Shown in pieces: positions 37,079-45,400 of a DNA stretch of 45,400 nucleotides (positions are counted from its first letter, which is position 1; the number at the start of each line of letters is the position of its first letter). The stretch is from Opitutia bacterium. Lineage in GTDB: Bacteria; Verrucomicrobiota; Verrucomicrobiia; Opitutales; Opitutaceae. Below the pieces are notes generated by a model that searched no databases, was not told the DNA's origin, and saw only the letters and a program-made list of their open reading frames with translations. The DNA lies in the NCBI GenBank assembly GCA_025360615.1, contig JANYBX010000151.1:1-45400 (forward strand), in the 5' to 3' direction. The translations under genes were made by a program, and so were the position numbers.

Positions 37079-37143
37079 GTAGGCCCGACGTTGGTCGGGC
37101 TCCGGGCTCCGGGCTCCGGAAACCGACCAGCGGTCGGTTCTAC
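37079..37143. repeat. inverted pair of GTAG-headed REP-like hairpins
   Basis: GTAGGCCCGACGTTGGTCGGGCT (37079-37101) and reverse-oriented AACCGACCAGCGGTCGGTTCTAC (37121-37143) separated by GGGCTCC heptamers. Confidence 0.65.
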
Positions 37144-37209
37144 AGTGCAGACTTCCGCTCGAAGATTTGTCGCTCTGCCGCCACGAGGGGATGCGAAGCC
37201 AAGTCGCGT

Positions 37210-38409
37210 TTATTTTTTTATCGGCGTGAGCTTGAACAGCAGCACGTCGTGCGAATCGACGCGGGCGGTGTAGGGCTTGGTCGTATCGCCGACCGCTTTC
37301 TTCGCCCAGATGTCGCGCACCTGATACTCGCCCTCGATGGGCCAGAGGCGTTTCCACTCGACGGTGATGTCCTCGGCCGTCGCGCTGGTATTTAAGGCGC
37401 ACACGGCCCACTCCTTGTTGCTGAGTTCTTTCGCCCAGACTTCGATGTGCTTGGTCGGATCGGCGAGCTGGCGAAAGCCTTGTTTCCCGAGCGCATCCTG
37501 ATCGATCGCGAGCAGTTCCTTGTTCGTCAGGATCGCATGCACCTCGGGCTTCATGTGACGCAGGTCGTTGCCGGCGATCAGGGGCGCGGCAATGATGCAC
37601 CAGAGGCTGAAATGCGCGCGCGATTCGGCGAACGTCAGGCCTTCGTTGCCGACTTCGAGCATGTCGGGATCGTTCCAGTGGCCGGGGCCGGCGAACTTGC
37701 CGAGGCCGTCGGGGCCGTTGCTGTCGACCAGCGTGTATTGCAGGTCGAGGATGCGCTTCCAGCCCATCTCCCAGCTCTTGCGGCCGTCGTAGGAATCGTA
37801 GATGTCGCCCGTCGTGCGCCAGAGGTGGCCGATGTCGGTGGCCCATTCCCAGGGCTTGTTCTGGCCCCACTCGCAGAGGCTGAAAACCACCGGGCGGCCA
37901 GCGGTGTAGAGGGCGTCGCGCATGGTCTTGTAGGTCTCGCGCGCGTCGGCCGTGCCGTGCTCGCACCAGTCGTATTTCAAATAATCCACGCCCCACGAGG
38001 CGTAGGAAAGCGCATCCTGAAACTCATGCCCGCGGCCGCCGGGATAGCCCGAGCAAGTCTTCGTGCCCGCGCAACTGTGGATGCCAAACTTAAAACCTTT
38101 CGCGTGCAGGTAGTCGCCGAGCGCCTTCATCCCGCTGGGGAATTTCTCCGGGTCAGCCACGAGGTTGCCTTTTTCGTCGCGGGTTTTGCGCTCCCAGGCG
38201 TCGTCGATCACGATGTAGATGTAGCCGGCGTCGCGCATGCCGTTTGCCACCATCGCGTCGGCGGTTTCGCGGACGACAGCCTCGTTGATATTATTCGCGA
38301 AGGTATTCCAGCTATTCCAGCCCATCGGGGGAGTCAGGGCGAGACCGGGGAATTTTTGCGCGAGCGCGGGGGCGCACAACGCGAGAAAGAGCAGCAGGGA
38401 TTTTTTCAT
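37210..38409 (-). CDS. alpha-galactosidase, glycoside hydrolase family 27, secreted
   Basis: 399 aa from ATG at 38409; signal peptide MKKSLLLFLALCAPALAQ; LALTPPMGWNSWNTF, VIDDAWERKTRD, YLKYDWCEHG, WNDPDMLEVGN. Confidence 0.95.
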   Translation of the reverse strand: MKKSLLLFLALCAPALAQKFPGLALTPPMGWNSWNTFANNINEAVVRETADAMVANGMRDAGYIYIVIDDAWERKTRDEKGNLVADPEKFPSGMKALGDYLHAKGFKFGIHSCAGTKTCSGYPGGRGHEFQDALSYASWGVDYLKYDWCEHGTADARETYKTMRDALYTAGRPVVFSLCEWGQNKPWEWATDIGHLWRTTGDIYDSYDGRKSWEMGWKRILDLQYTLVDSNGPDGLGKFAGPGHWNDPDMLEVGNEGLTFAESRAHFSLWCIIAAPLIAGNDLRHMKPEVHAILTNKELLAIDQDALGKQGFRQLADPTKHIEVWAKELSNKEWAVCALNTSATAEDITVEWKRLWPIEGEYQVRDIWAKKAVGDTTKPYTARVDSHDVLLFKLTPIKK

Positions 38410-38441
38410 GGGTGAACGAGGTGGGGAGAAAAAGGCGGTAT

Positions 38442-39803
38442 TCAGAGCGACACGCCGCCGTTGCGGATCACGTCGCGATACCAGTAAAACGAATCCTTGG
38501 GCGTGCGGCGCTGGGTCTGGTAGTCGACGTGCACGAGGCCGAAGCGGTCCTTGTATCCCTCCATCCACTCGAAGTTGTCGAGAATGGACCAATAGAAATA
38601 TCCGGCGATGGGCACGCCGTCGTCGATCGCGCGCCGGATTGCGCCGAGGTAGCGCGCGATAAAATCGATGCGCTGCGGGTCGTGGACTTTGCCGTCGAGG
38701 TGGACGAAGTCGGTGTTGCAGTAGCCGTTTTCCGAAAACACGAGCGGCAGGCCGTAGCGCTCCGTCTGAAAGCGCGCGGCCCAGTAGGGCGCCATCGGCG
38801 CGATGTTGAGCCAGGGGAGCGTGCCGCGCGGATTGCCGATGCCCCAACCGCCGGGAAGTTTTTCGGCGTTGCCGTTCGCATCCGCGCGCACCTGCCAGCC
38901 GGAGTAGCAGTTGTAGGCGATGAAATCCGTCTTCTGCGAAATCAGCTTCATCTCGGCCGCCGTGACGCGCGGCATGTCGGCGCCGAAGGCCTTCACGCCG
39001 TCCTCCGGATATTTTCCGAACACCACGGGGTCGGCCCACCAGGCGAGGTTCCACAGCGCGCGCTCGGTGCTGGTGAAGTAGTCGCGGCGCGCGGCCTCGA
39101 TGTCGCGTTTGTCCTCGGTAGCCGGGATGCGTTCGCGGCCGGTGTGCGCGATGGCGATTTTAACTTTCCCCGTGCAGCCCGCGCGCAATGCCTGCACCGC
39201 GCGGCCGTGCGCCATCAGCAGGTGATGCGCACCGAGCAGACAGTCGGCGAACGGCAGCTTCAGCCCCGGCGCGAACATGCCCTCGTGGTAGCCGAGGCCG
39301 ATCACGCAGGGCGGTTCGTTAAACGTCATCCAGTTTTTCACGCGGTCGCCGAGCCGCTCCGCGACGATCGCCGCGTAGTCTCCGAACCACTCCACCATGT
39401 CGCGGTTCAAAAATCCGCCGCGCTGCTGGAGCGCGTGCGGCAAATCCCAGTGGTAAAGCGTGACCCACGGCGTGACGCCGGCCTCGAGCAGCTCGTCGAT
39501 CAGCCGGTCATAGAACGCGAGGCCCTTGGCGTTGGGTTTGCCCGTGCCGCCCGGCTGGATGCGCGGCCACGCGAGCGACAGGCGGTAGGCCTTGAGCTCG
39601 AGTTCGCGCATGAGCGCCACGTCTTCGCGCCAGCGGTGATAGTGGTCGCAGGCGACATTGCCGTTGTGGTTCTCGAACACTTTCCCCGGCTGCTGGGAAA
39701 ACACGTCCCACACGGAAGCGCCGCGCCCGTCCTCATCCCACGCGCCTTCGATTTGATAAGCGGCCGCGGCGGCGCCCCAGACAAAATTTTTCGGGAAAGG
39801 CAT
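38442..39803 (-). CDS. GH1 family beta-glycosidase
   Basis: 453 aa from ATG at 39803; FPKNFVWGAAAAAYQIEGAWDEDGRGASVWDVF, WMTFNEPPCV, PLVFSENGYCN. Confidence 0.95.
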   Translation of the reverse strand: MPFPKNFVWGAAAAAYQIEGAWDEDGRGASVWDVFSQQPGKVFENHNGNVACDHYHRWREDVALMRELELKAYRLSLAWPRIQPGGTGKPNAKGLAFYDRLIDELLEAGVTPWVTLYHWDLPHALQQRGGFLNRDMVEWFGDYAAIVAERLGDRVKNWMTFNEPPCVIGLGYHEGMFAPGLKLPFADCLLGAHHLLMAHGRAVQALRAGCTGKVKIAIAHTGRERIPATEDKRDIEAARRDYFTSTERALWNLAWWADPVVFGKYPEDGVKAFGADMPRVTAAEMKLISQKTDFIAYNCYSGWQVRADANGNAEKLPGGWGIGNPRGTLPWLNIAPMAPYWAARFQTERYGLPLVFSENGYCNTDFVHLDGKVHDPQRIDFIARYLGAIRRAIDDGVPIAGYFYWSILDNFEWMEGYKDRFGLVHVDYQTQRRTPKDSFYWYRDVIRNGGVSL

Positions 39804-39875
39804 AGGGTAAAGCGGGACTCGACGCACGAGCGCGCGGAAAGTGACAAATCCTAGAGCAAGCGCCGCGCCGAAGTA

Positions 39876-39904
39876 ATGAGATTGGTTGTCCCAGATATGA
39901 GAAA
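39876..39904 (-). promoter_or_regulatory. conserved 29-bp motif, copy 2 (upstream of GH1-GH27 operon)
   Basis: Minus strand TTTCTCATATCTGGGACAACCAATCTCAT; 22 nt before TAGGAT (39853-39848). Confidence 0.75.
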
Positions 39905-39919
39905 GTCCGCCGCGACGCG

Positions 39920-41284
39920 TCACTTCAGCCCGAGCTGACGCCGCACCCAGGCGTTGATCGCCTCACTCTGCTCCAGCGGATAGCTGTGCGCCTGCTCAAA
40001 CTCCACCGCCAGTTCCTTGGGCGCGGTGATGACGTTATAGGCCGCGAACGTCGAGGTGGGCGGGCAGACGTCGTCGTTGTAACCCCAGATGTAGAAGCCG
40101 GGGACTTTCAAGCGGCGCGCGAAATTCACCGTGTCGTAGTAGGTCGCCGTCTCGATTTTCGCTGGCGTCGCGTGCGGTGAAGGCTTCCCCGTGACCGCGT
40201 CTGGCATGAACGGATGCGGCCAGCCACCCGCGCGGCCATGCAACTCCGCCGACACATCGCAAAACGCAGGATGCGTCGCCGACAGCCCGGTCACGCGCGG
40301 GTCCAACGCGGCCGTCGTGATCGCAAGTTGCCCGCCTTGGCTGGCGCCCAGCACGAGGAGGTCCTTGCCGTTCCACATTTCGCGCGAGACGAGAAAGTCG
40401 TTGGCGCGCACGCAGCCGAGGTAGATGCGGCGGTAGTAATAGTTTTCCTTGTCCTCGAAATTGAAGAGCCAGTAGCCGGGGAGCGCGCTGGCGTAGAGCG
40501 CGTCGTAGACGGACTGGGCCAGGTTGACCGGGATGCCGTGCACGCCGATCTCAAGCGTGATCGCGCCGCGCGCCGCGAGATCCTTGTCGCCGGAATACGG
40601 CCGCACGCCCGCACCGGGGACGCGCAACACCGCCGGGTATTTCCCGGGGAGTTTCGGCTCGCAGAGGATGCCGAAAATCCGGGCAGGCACCGGCGCCCAG
40701 CTCGGGCCGACGTTACGGAAGCTCACATGGTAAACGTTCACCTTGTCCGTGCAGGCCTCGGGCAGAAGCGTGAGCAGCGGCTCCACGGGCACGGCGGCGA
40801 GCGCGGCTTTCTGCGCCTGCCAGAACGCATCGAAATCTGCCGGCGCCGTCTGTGTGGCGACGATTTTCTCCGGCGCAAACGCCGCCGTCGCGAGCCCGCG
40901 ATAAACTTTCCCCGCGACCTCCGCCGTCGCCACGCAGCGGAGAAATCCCGGCTGCGTCATCGTGCCGGCATCGATCACCAAGCCGTCGAGCGGCACGGCC
41001 ACCGCTTTCGCCACGCCCGGCATCATGTCGGGCGCGACGGCGACGTTGACCGAGATATTATCGATCGGCTCGTTGTCGGCGGTGACGGTAATTTTGAACC
41101 GCACCGGTGCGCCTGGCTCGTAAGTCCAGTCCCGATGGTCGGGCGCCACGCGCACCTGCACGGTCGCGACGCGCGCCATGGCTTGCGGCGGCACGGGCGT
41201 GATCGGGGTGGGTGCCGAGCGGCCAGAGGCCGCGCTGGCGACGCACGCGATGGAAACAAGAAAACGAAAACGGGAGGAAAGCAT
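39920..41284 (-). CDS. acetylxylan esterase-like (CE7-type alpha/beta hydrolase), secreted
   Basis: 454 aa from ATG at 41284; signal peptide; DFDAFWQAQKAAL, GASQGGQLAITTAALDPRVTGLSATHPAFCD, NDDVCPPTSTFAAYN. Confidence 0.88.
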   Translation of the reverse strand: MLSSRFRFLVSIACVASAASGRSAPTPITPVPPQAMARVATVQVRVAPDHRDWTYEPGAPVRFKITVTADNEPIDNISVNVAVAPDMMPGVAKAVAVPLDGLVIDAGTMTQPGFLRCVATAEVAGKVYRGLATAAFAPEKIVATQTAPADFDAFWQAQKAALAAVPVEPLLTLLPEACTDKVNVYHVSFRNVGPSWAPVPARIFGILCEPKLPGKYPAVLRVPGAGVRPYSGDKDLAARGAITLEIGVHGIPVNLAQSVYDALYASALPGYWLFNFEDKENYYYRRIYLGCVRANDFLVSREMWNGKDLLVLGASQGGQLAITTAALDPRVTGLSATHPAFCDVSAELHGRAGGWPHPFMPDAVTGKPSPHATPAKIETATYYDTVNFARRLKVPGFYIWGYNDDVCPPTSTFAAYNVITAPKELAVEFEQAHSYPLEQSEAINAWVRRQLGLK

Positions 41285-41362
41285 GACGGGGAAGGCGCGG
41301 ATGAAGGGGAAAACTAGCGGAATCGTTGACCGAAATTCCCCGCCAAAGCGAGGGGCACCAGC

Positions 41363-41391
41363 ATGAGATCCTTTATCCAAGAATTAAGAAC
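41363..41391 (-). promoter_or_regulatory. conserved 29-bp motif, copy 3 (between CE7 esterase and SSS symporter)
   Basis: Minus strand GTTCTTAATTCTTGGATAAAGGATCTCAT. Confidence 0.65.
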
Positions 41392-41540
41392 GCTGTTCCT
41401 CGCCATCGGCCCGGCGCTCTCAGTCAGGCGCGCCGCCTGTCGGACGGGCGCGAGGTTTTGTTTGCGTTGAAAAATATTTCCCCCGTTCCTCCGATTTTCG
41501 CCCGCCCTTCCCCACTCCGCGCGACGGCGATCCTTTCCCC

Positions 41541-43385
41541 ATGCAACTGCACGCCTTGGATCTCGGTATCATCGTCGGATATTTCTGCCTCGTTATCAGC
41601 ATCGGCCTCTGGGTCTCGCGGCGCGGCGCGACGGACCTCGACAGCTACTTCCTCGGCGGAAGAAAAATGCCGTGGTATCTGCTCGGCGTTTCGGATGCGT
41701 CCGGGATGTTCGATATCAGCGGCACGATGTGGCTCGTCTATGTGCTATTTCTCTACGGCGCGAAAAGCATCTGGCTCCCGTGGCTGTGGCCGACGTTCAA
41801 CCAGATTTTCCTGATGATGTTTATGAGCGCGTGGCTCCGCCGCTCGAATGTCCTCACTGGCGCCGAGTGGATGCAGACGCGTTTCGGCCGGGGGAAAGGC
41901 GCGACGCTCGCGCATCTCAGCGTGGTCGTCTTCGCGCTCGTCAACGTCATCGGCCTGCTCGCCTACGCGTTCAAGGGCATCGGGAAATTCGCCGTCGTCA
42001 TGCTGCCGTGGCGCTTCACTGGCGAGACCACCGGGCTCTTCACCGATGAAAATATCTACGCCATGATTCTCCTCGGCCTCACCTCGCTCTACGCGATCAA
42101 GGGCGGCATGGTCAGCGTCGTCATCACGGAGGTCGCGCAGTTCCTCATCCTGACCGTGACGGCACTCACCATCGGCGTGATCGCGCTCGTGAAAGTTTCC
42201 CCCGACATGATGGCGAACTCGATTCCCGCCGGCTGGATGAACCCGTTCTTCGGCTGGAAACTCGACCTCAACTGGACCGGCATCCTCGACACCGCCAACG
42301 CCGCGCTGCACGAGGACGGCAACGAATTTTTCATGATCATCTTCGGGATGATGTTTTTCAAAGGCGTGCTCTCCAGCATGGCCGGCCCCGCGCCGAACTA
42401 CGACATGCAGCGCATCCTCGCGACGCGAAATCCCCGCGAGGCGAGCCTCATGAACGGCATGGTCAACGTCGTCCTGATGTTTCCCCGCTACATGATGATC
42501 GCCGGCATCACCGTGCTCGCCCTCGCCTTCTGCATGCCGCAGATGCGCGCCATGGCGAAGCCCGACTTCGAGAAAATCCTCCCGCTCGTCCTCAGCCAGC
42601 AAGTGCCCACCGGCGTCCTCGGTTTCCTCCTCGCGGGACTCGCCGCCGCGTTCATGTCGAACTTCGCCGCGACCATCAACGCCGCCCCCGCCTACCTCGT
42701 AAACGACATCTACAAACGCTTCATCAACCCCACCGCGAGCTCCAGCAAGCTCGTCGGCCTGAGCCGGCTCGCCTCGCTCGCGTTTCTCGTCATCGGCGTC
42801 GTCTGCGGCGTGCTCACGAATCGCATCACCGATGTGATGATGTGGCTCGTCGGCTCGCTCTACGGCGGCTTCGTCGTGGCGAATTTGCTCAAGTGGTATT
42901 GGTGGCGCTTTAACGGCTACGGCTATTTCTGGGGCATGGTCGCCGGTATCGGCGGCGCCATGATCGTGCCGCCCATCGCGGAAGCCGTCGTCGGCCACAG
43001 CTTCAACCTGCTCTACACATTCCCGGTTATCTTCCTCGTCTCGATCGTGGGTTGCCTGATCGGCACGCTTCAAACCCAGCCCGAGGACGACGATGTGTTG
43101 AAAAAATTCTACAAGACGGTGAACCCGTGGGGCTGGTGGGGACCGATCCGCGCGAAGGTGATGCAGGAAGATCCCGCCTTCATTCCGAACCGAAACGCCG
43201 CGCACGATCTGACCAACGTCGCCGTCGGCATCGTCTGGCAGCTCTGCCTGGTCACGCTGCCCATCTACATCGTGCTCCAGCAATGGGCGGTGGCCGGCGG
43301 CATCCTCGCGCTGCTCGCCGTCACGTCGGTCTATATGAAGTTCAAGTGGTATGACCGCCTTGAGCCGGCCGCGCTTACGGACTGA
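41541..43385 (+). CDS. sodium:solute symporter (SSS family)
   Basis: 614 aa; DLDSYFLGGRKMPWYLLGVSDASGMFDISGTMWLVY, multiple TM helices, LAGLAAAFMSNFAATINAAPAYLVNDIYKRF. Confidence 0.93.
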   Translation: MQLHALDLGIIVGYFCLVISIGLWVSRRGATDLDSYFLGGRKMPWYLLGVSDASGMFDISGTMWLVYVLFLYGAKSIWLPWLWPTFNQIFLMMFMSAWLRRSNVLTGAEWMQTRFGRGKGATLAHLSVVVFALVNVIGLLAYAFKGIGKFAVVMLPWRFTGETTGLFTDENIYAMILLGLTSLYAIKGGMVSVVITEVAQFLILTVTALTIGVIALVKVSPDMMANSIPAGWMNPFFGWKLDLNWTGILDTANAALHEDGNEFFMIIFGMMFFKGVLSSMAGPAPNYDMQRILATRNPREASLMNGMVNVVLMFPRYMMIAGITVLALAFCMPQMRAMAKPDFEKILPLVLSQQVPTGVLGFLLAGLAAAFMSNFAATINAAPAYLVNDIYKRFINPTASSSKLVGLSRLASLAFLVIGVVCGVLTNRITDVMMWLVGSLYGGFVVANLLKWYWWRFNGYGYFWGMVAGIGGAMIVPPIAEAVVGHSFNLLYTFPVIFLVSIVGCLIGTLQTQPEDDDVLKKFYKTVNPWGWWGPIRAKVMQEDPAFIPNRNAAHDLTNVAVGIVWQLCLVTLPIYIVLQQWAVAGGILALLAVTSVYMKFKWYDRLEPAALTD

Positions 43386-43446
43386 CGTAAAAAAACCGGA
43401 CGATACGCCGGGGTTCCCCCACGTTGGACGAGCACGCTGGCATCCG

Positions 43447-43869
43447 TCAGACGACCGCCTGCTCGCCCGCCCGCGCCTCGCCCACTTCCGCTCCCACCTC
43501 CGCCCGCGCCTGGGTGATCGCCGCGAACAGCCCCTCGTGGGCAAACGGCTTCGACAGCAGCACGTGCGCCCCAAAACTTTTCGCCATCTGTAAATAGTGC
43601 TCGCCCGCCACGTGTCCGCCGCCCGACATCGCCACGATGGCCACCTGAGGGCGCTTCTTCACCAGTTCCCCGATCAGCTCCAACCCGTCGCACTCCGGCA
43701 TCAGCAAGTCCGTCAGCACCACATCGAAATTTTCCCGCGCCAAAATCCGGCGTGCCTCCTTGCCGTTGCTCGCCCACGCCACCGCGTAGCCCGACGCCTC
43801 GAGCACCAGCCGGAGCAGCTCGCGCAATTCTTCCTCGTCATCGACCACCAGGATTGAACATGCGGGCAT
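43447..43869 (-). CDS. response regulator receiver protein, single domain
   Basis: 140 aa; ILVVDDEEELRELL, DVVLTDLLMPECDGLEL, AMSGG, LLSKPF. Confidence 0.92.
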   Translation of the reverse strand: MPACSILVVDDEEELRELLRLVLEASGYAVAWASNGKEARRILARENFDVVLTDLLMPECDGLELIGELVKKRPQVAIVAMSGGGHVAGEHYLQMAKSFGAHVLLSKPFAHEGLFAAITQARAEVGAEVGEARAGEQAVV

Positions 43870-44008
43870 CTGCCGACGCTACGCCCCGCCCCATCACCCG
43901 CAAGCCGTCCGCCTCGCGCCCCGGAGTTTCAGCCGGTTTTCACAACCCCGCCCGATTGAGCAACCCGCCTTGCGGTTCAAACGCCGTCCTGTCTAGTTCC
44001 CGTTGCCC

Positions 44009-45289
44009 ATGGCCAATTTCCTCGAAGACAAACGCCCGCAAAAAATTGAACGCGCCTTCCTCGTCGGCGTGCAAACCAAGGACATGGCGCTCGGTGAAGC
44101 CGAGGAGCTTCTCGCCGAGCTCGGCGAACTCGTCGAAAATCTCAAGCTCACCGTCGTCCGCAGCACGCTGATCGTCCTCCGCACGCCCACGCCCGCCACG
44201 CTCCTCGGCAGCGGCAAGGTCGCCGAGCTCATCGAACTCGCCAAGGCCGACGACGCCGACGTGATCGTCTTCGACGAAGCCCTCACCCCCGCGCAACAGC
44301 GCAACTGGGAAAAACTCTCCGAACTCGCCGTCATCGACCGCCAGGAAGTCATCCTCCAAGTCTTCGCCGACCGCGCGCAAACCCGCGAAGCCGTCCTCCA
44401 AGTCGCGCTCGCGCGCATGCAATATTCCCTCCCTCGCCTCACCCGCGCGTGGAGCCATCTCTCCCGCCAGCGCGGCACCGGCGGCGGCATGGGCGGCGAA
44501 GGCGAGACCCAGCTCGAGCAGGACCGCCGCCTCGTCAACGACCGCATTACCGCCCTCAAGCGCGAGCTCATCACCGTCCGCAAGCAGCGCGCCACGCAGC
44601 GCCAGCGCCGCCAGCGCGTGCCCGTGCCCACCGCCGCCATCGTCGGCTACACCAATGCCGGCAAATCCTCCCTCCTCAACGCCCTCACCGGCGCCACCGT
44701 CCTCGCCGAGGATAAACTTTTCGCCACCCTCGACCCCACCACGCGCCAGCTCAACCTCCGCGGCAACCGCAAGCTGCTCGTCACCGATACCGTCGGCTTC
44801 ATCCGCCGCCTCCCCCATGGTCTCGTTGAGGCGTTCAAGGCCACGCTCGAGGAAGTCGTCGTCGCCGATTTCCTGATTCACGTCCTCGACGTGACCAACT
44901 CCAACCTCGCGCAACATCACGAGACGACGCTCGCCGTCCTCAAGGAACTCGGCGCCGTGGACAAGCCCATCATCACCGTCTTCAACAAGCTCGACGCCGC
45001 CGATCCCGCCGCGCTCAACCGCGCCAGCCTGCTCGTCCCCGACGCGCTCTACCTCTCCGCCCGCAGCGGGAAAAATCTCGACCAACTCATCGCCCGCTGC
45101 CTCGAGCAAATCGCCGACGCCGTGGACTCGGTTGACCTCCTGATCCCCCACGCCCGTTACGATGTGATTTCAAAACTCCACGCCACCGGCCACGTGCAAC
45201 ACCAGGAAGAACGCGACACCGGCGTCTTCATCCAAGGCCGCTTCCCCTCCACCCAAGCCCGTCTCTTCACGCCTTTCATCGTGAAGTGA
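44009..45289 (+). CDS. hflX: GTPase HflX
   Basis: 426 aa from ATG 44009; DEALTPAQQRNWEKL, GGGMGGEGETQLEQDRRLV, GYTNAGKSSLLNALTG, DTVGFIRRLPHGLVEAFKATLEE. Confidence 0.96.
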   Translation: MANFLEDKRPQKIERAFLVGVQTKDMALGEAEELLAELGELVENLKLTVVRSTLIVLRTPTPATLLGSGKVAELIELAKADDADVIVFDEALTPAQQRNWEKLSELAVIDRQEVILQVFADRAQTREAVLQVALARMQYSLPRLTRAWSHLSRQRGTGGGMGGEGETQLEQDRRLVNDRITALKRELITVRKQRATQRQRRQRVPVPTAAIVGYTNAGKSSLLNALTGATVLAEDKLFATLDPTTRQLNLRGNRKLLVTDTVGFIRRLPHGLVEAFKATLEEVVVADFLIHVLDVTNSNLAQHHETTLAVLKELGAVDKPIITVFNKLDAADPAALNRASLLVPDALYLSARSGKNLDQLIARCLEQIADAVDSVDLLIPHARYDVISKLHATGHVQHQEERDTGVFIQGRFPSTQARLFTPFIVK

Positions 45290-45294
45290 AAGCA

Positions 45295-45318
45295 GGGCGC
45301 GCTATCCTTAACGCGCCC
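45295..45318. repeat. REP-like hairpin after hflX
   Basis: GGGCGCG-ctatccttaa-CGCGCCC; core resembles the hairpin pair at 15375-15468. Confidence 0.5.
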
Positions 45319-45387
45319 GGTTACGCGTCGCTAACTTCATTCGCAAGAGGGTCCGAGACCCCGAAAGCTTCCTTCGGCTTGGAAGCT

Positions 45388-45400
45388 GTAGGAGCGGCTT
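45388..45400. repeat. start of a GTAG-headed REP-like element truncated by window end
   Basis: GTAGGAGCGGCTT at the very end, preceded by a hairpin AGCTTCC-ttcggctt-GGAAGCT (45366-45387). Confidence 0.4.

Noticed and set aside
37210-39054. 614-aa ORF as full GH27 protein
   Set aside because: The N-terminal 215 aa are the antisense-frame read of GH1; the signal peptide and GH27 domain start at ATG 38409.
41745-43574. 609-aa antisense ORF over the SSS symporter
   Set aside because: His/Asp/Glu-rich shadow translation, no family resemblance; SSS frame is convincing.

Overview
High-GC bacterial chromosomal window, by gene content and style probably Verrucomicrobia/Opitutaceae-like (inference only). 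About 28 protein-coding genes are supported; no rRNA, tRNA or CRISPR was recognised. Left to right: 3' end of surE; an orphan ABC-2 type ATPase; a compact five-gene minus-strand cluster (receiver-histidine kinase, beta-ketoacyl synthase-like protein lacking both catalytic His, membrane histidine kinase, degenerate GAF/kinase-like protein, nucleotidyltransferase), the last four overlapping end to end; rmuC; a single-polypeptide restriction-modification enzyme with a compositional break in its C-terminal third; MOSC and release-factor-like genes; a MoxR/DUF58/BatA/BatB/BatD-type operon followed by a VOC protein and a 1925-aa alpha-2-macroglobulin; a mannan/galactoglucomannan oligosaccharide locus (GH130, GH2, two GPH transporters, GH27, GH1, CE7-like esterase, SSS symporter); a stand-alone response regulator; hflX. 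The two strongest leads are (1) the KAS/histidine-kinase operon, a candidate undescribed signalling system, and (2) a 29-bp motif present three times, once upstream of each of the three minus-strand carbohydrate operons, with an internal 21-bp direct repeat. In two of the three copies it sits exactly 22 nt from a TAGSAT -10-like hexamer, consistent with an AraC/XylS-type activator site. Several GTAG/GGAG-headed REP-like hairpins, some as inverted pairs, occupy intergenic regions. All family calls are from reading the sequence; no database search was run.
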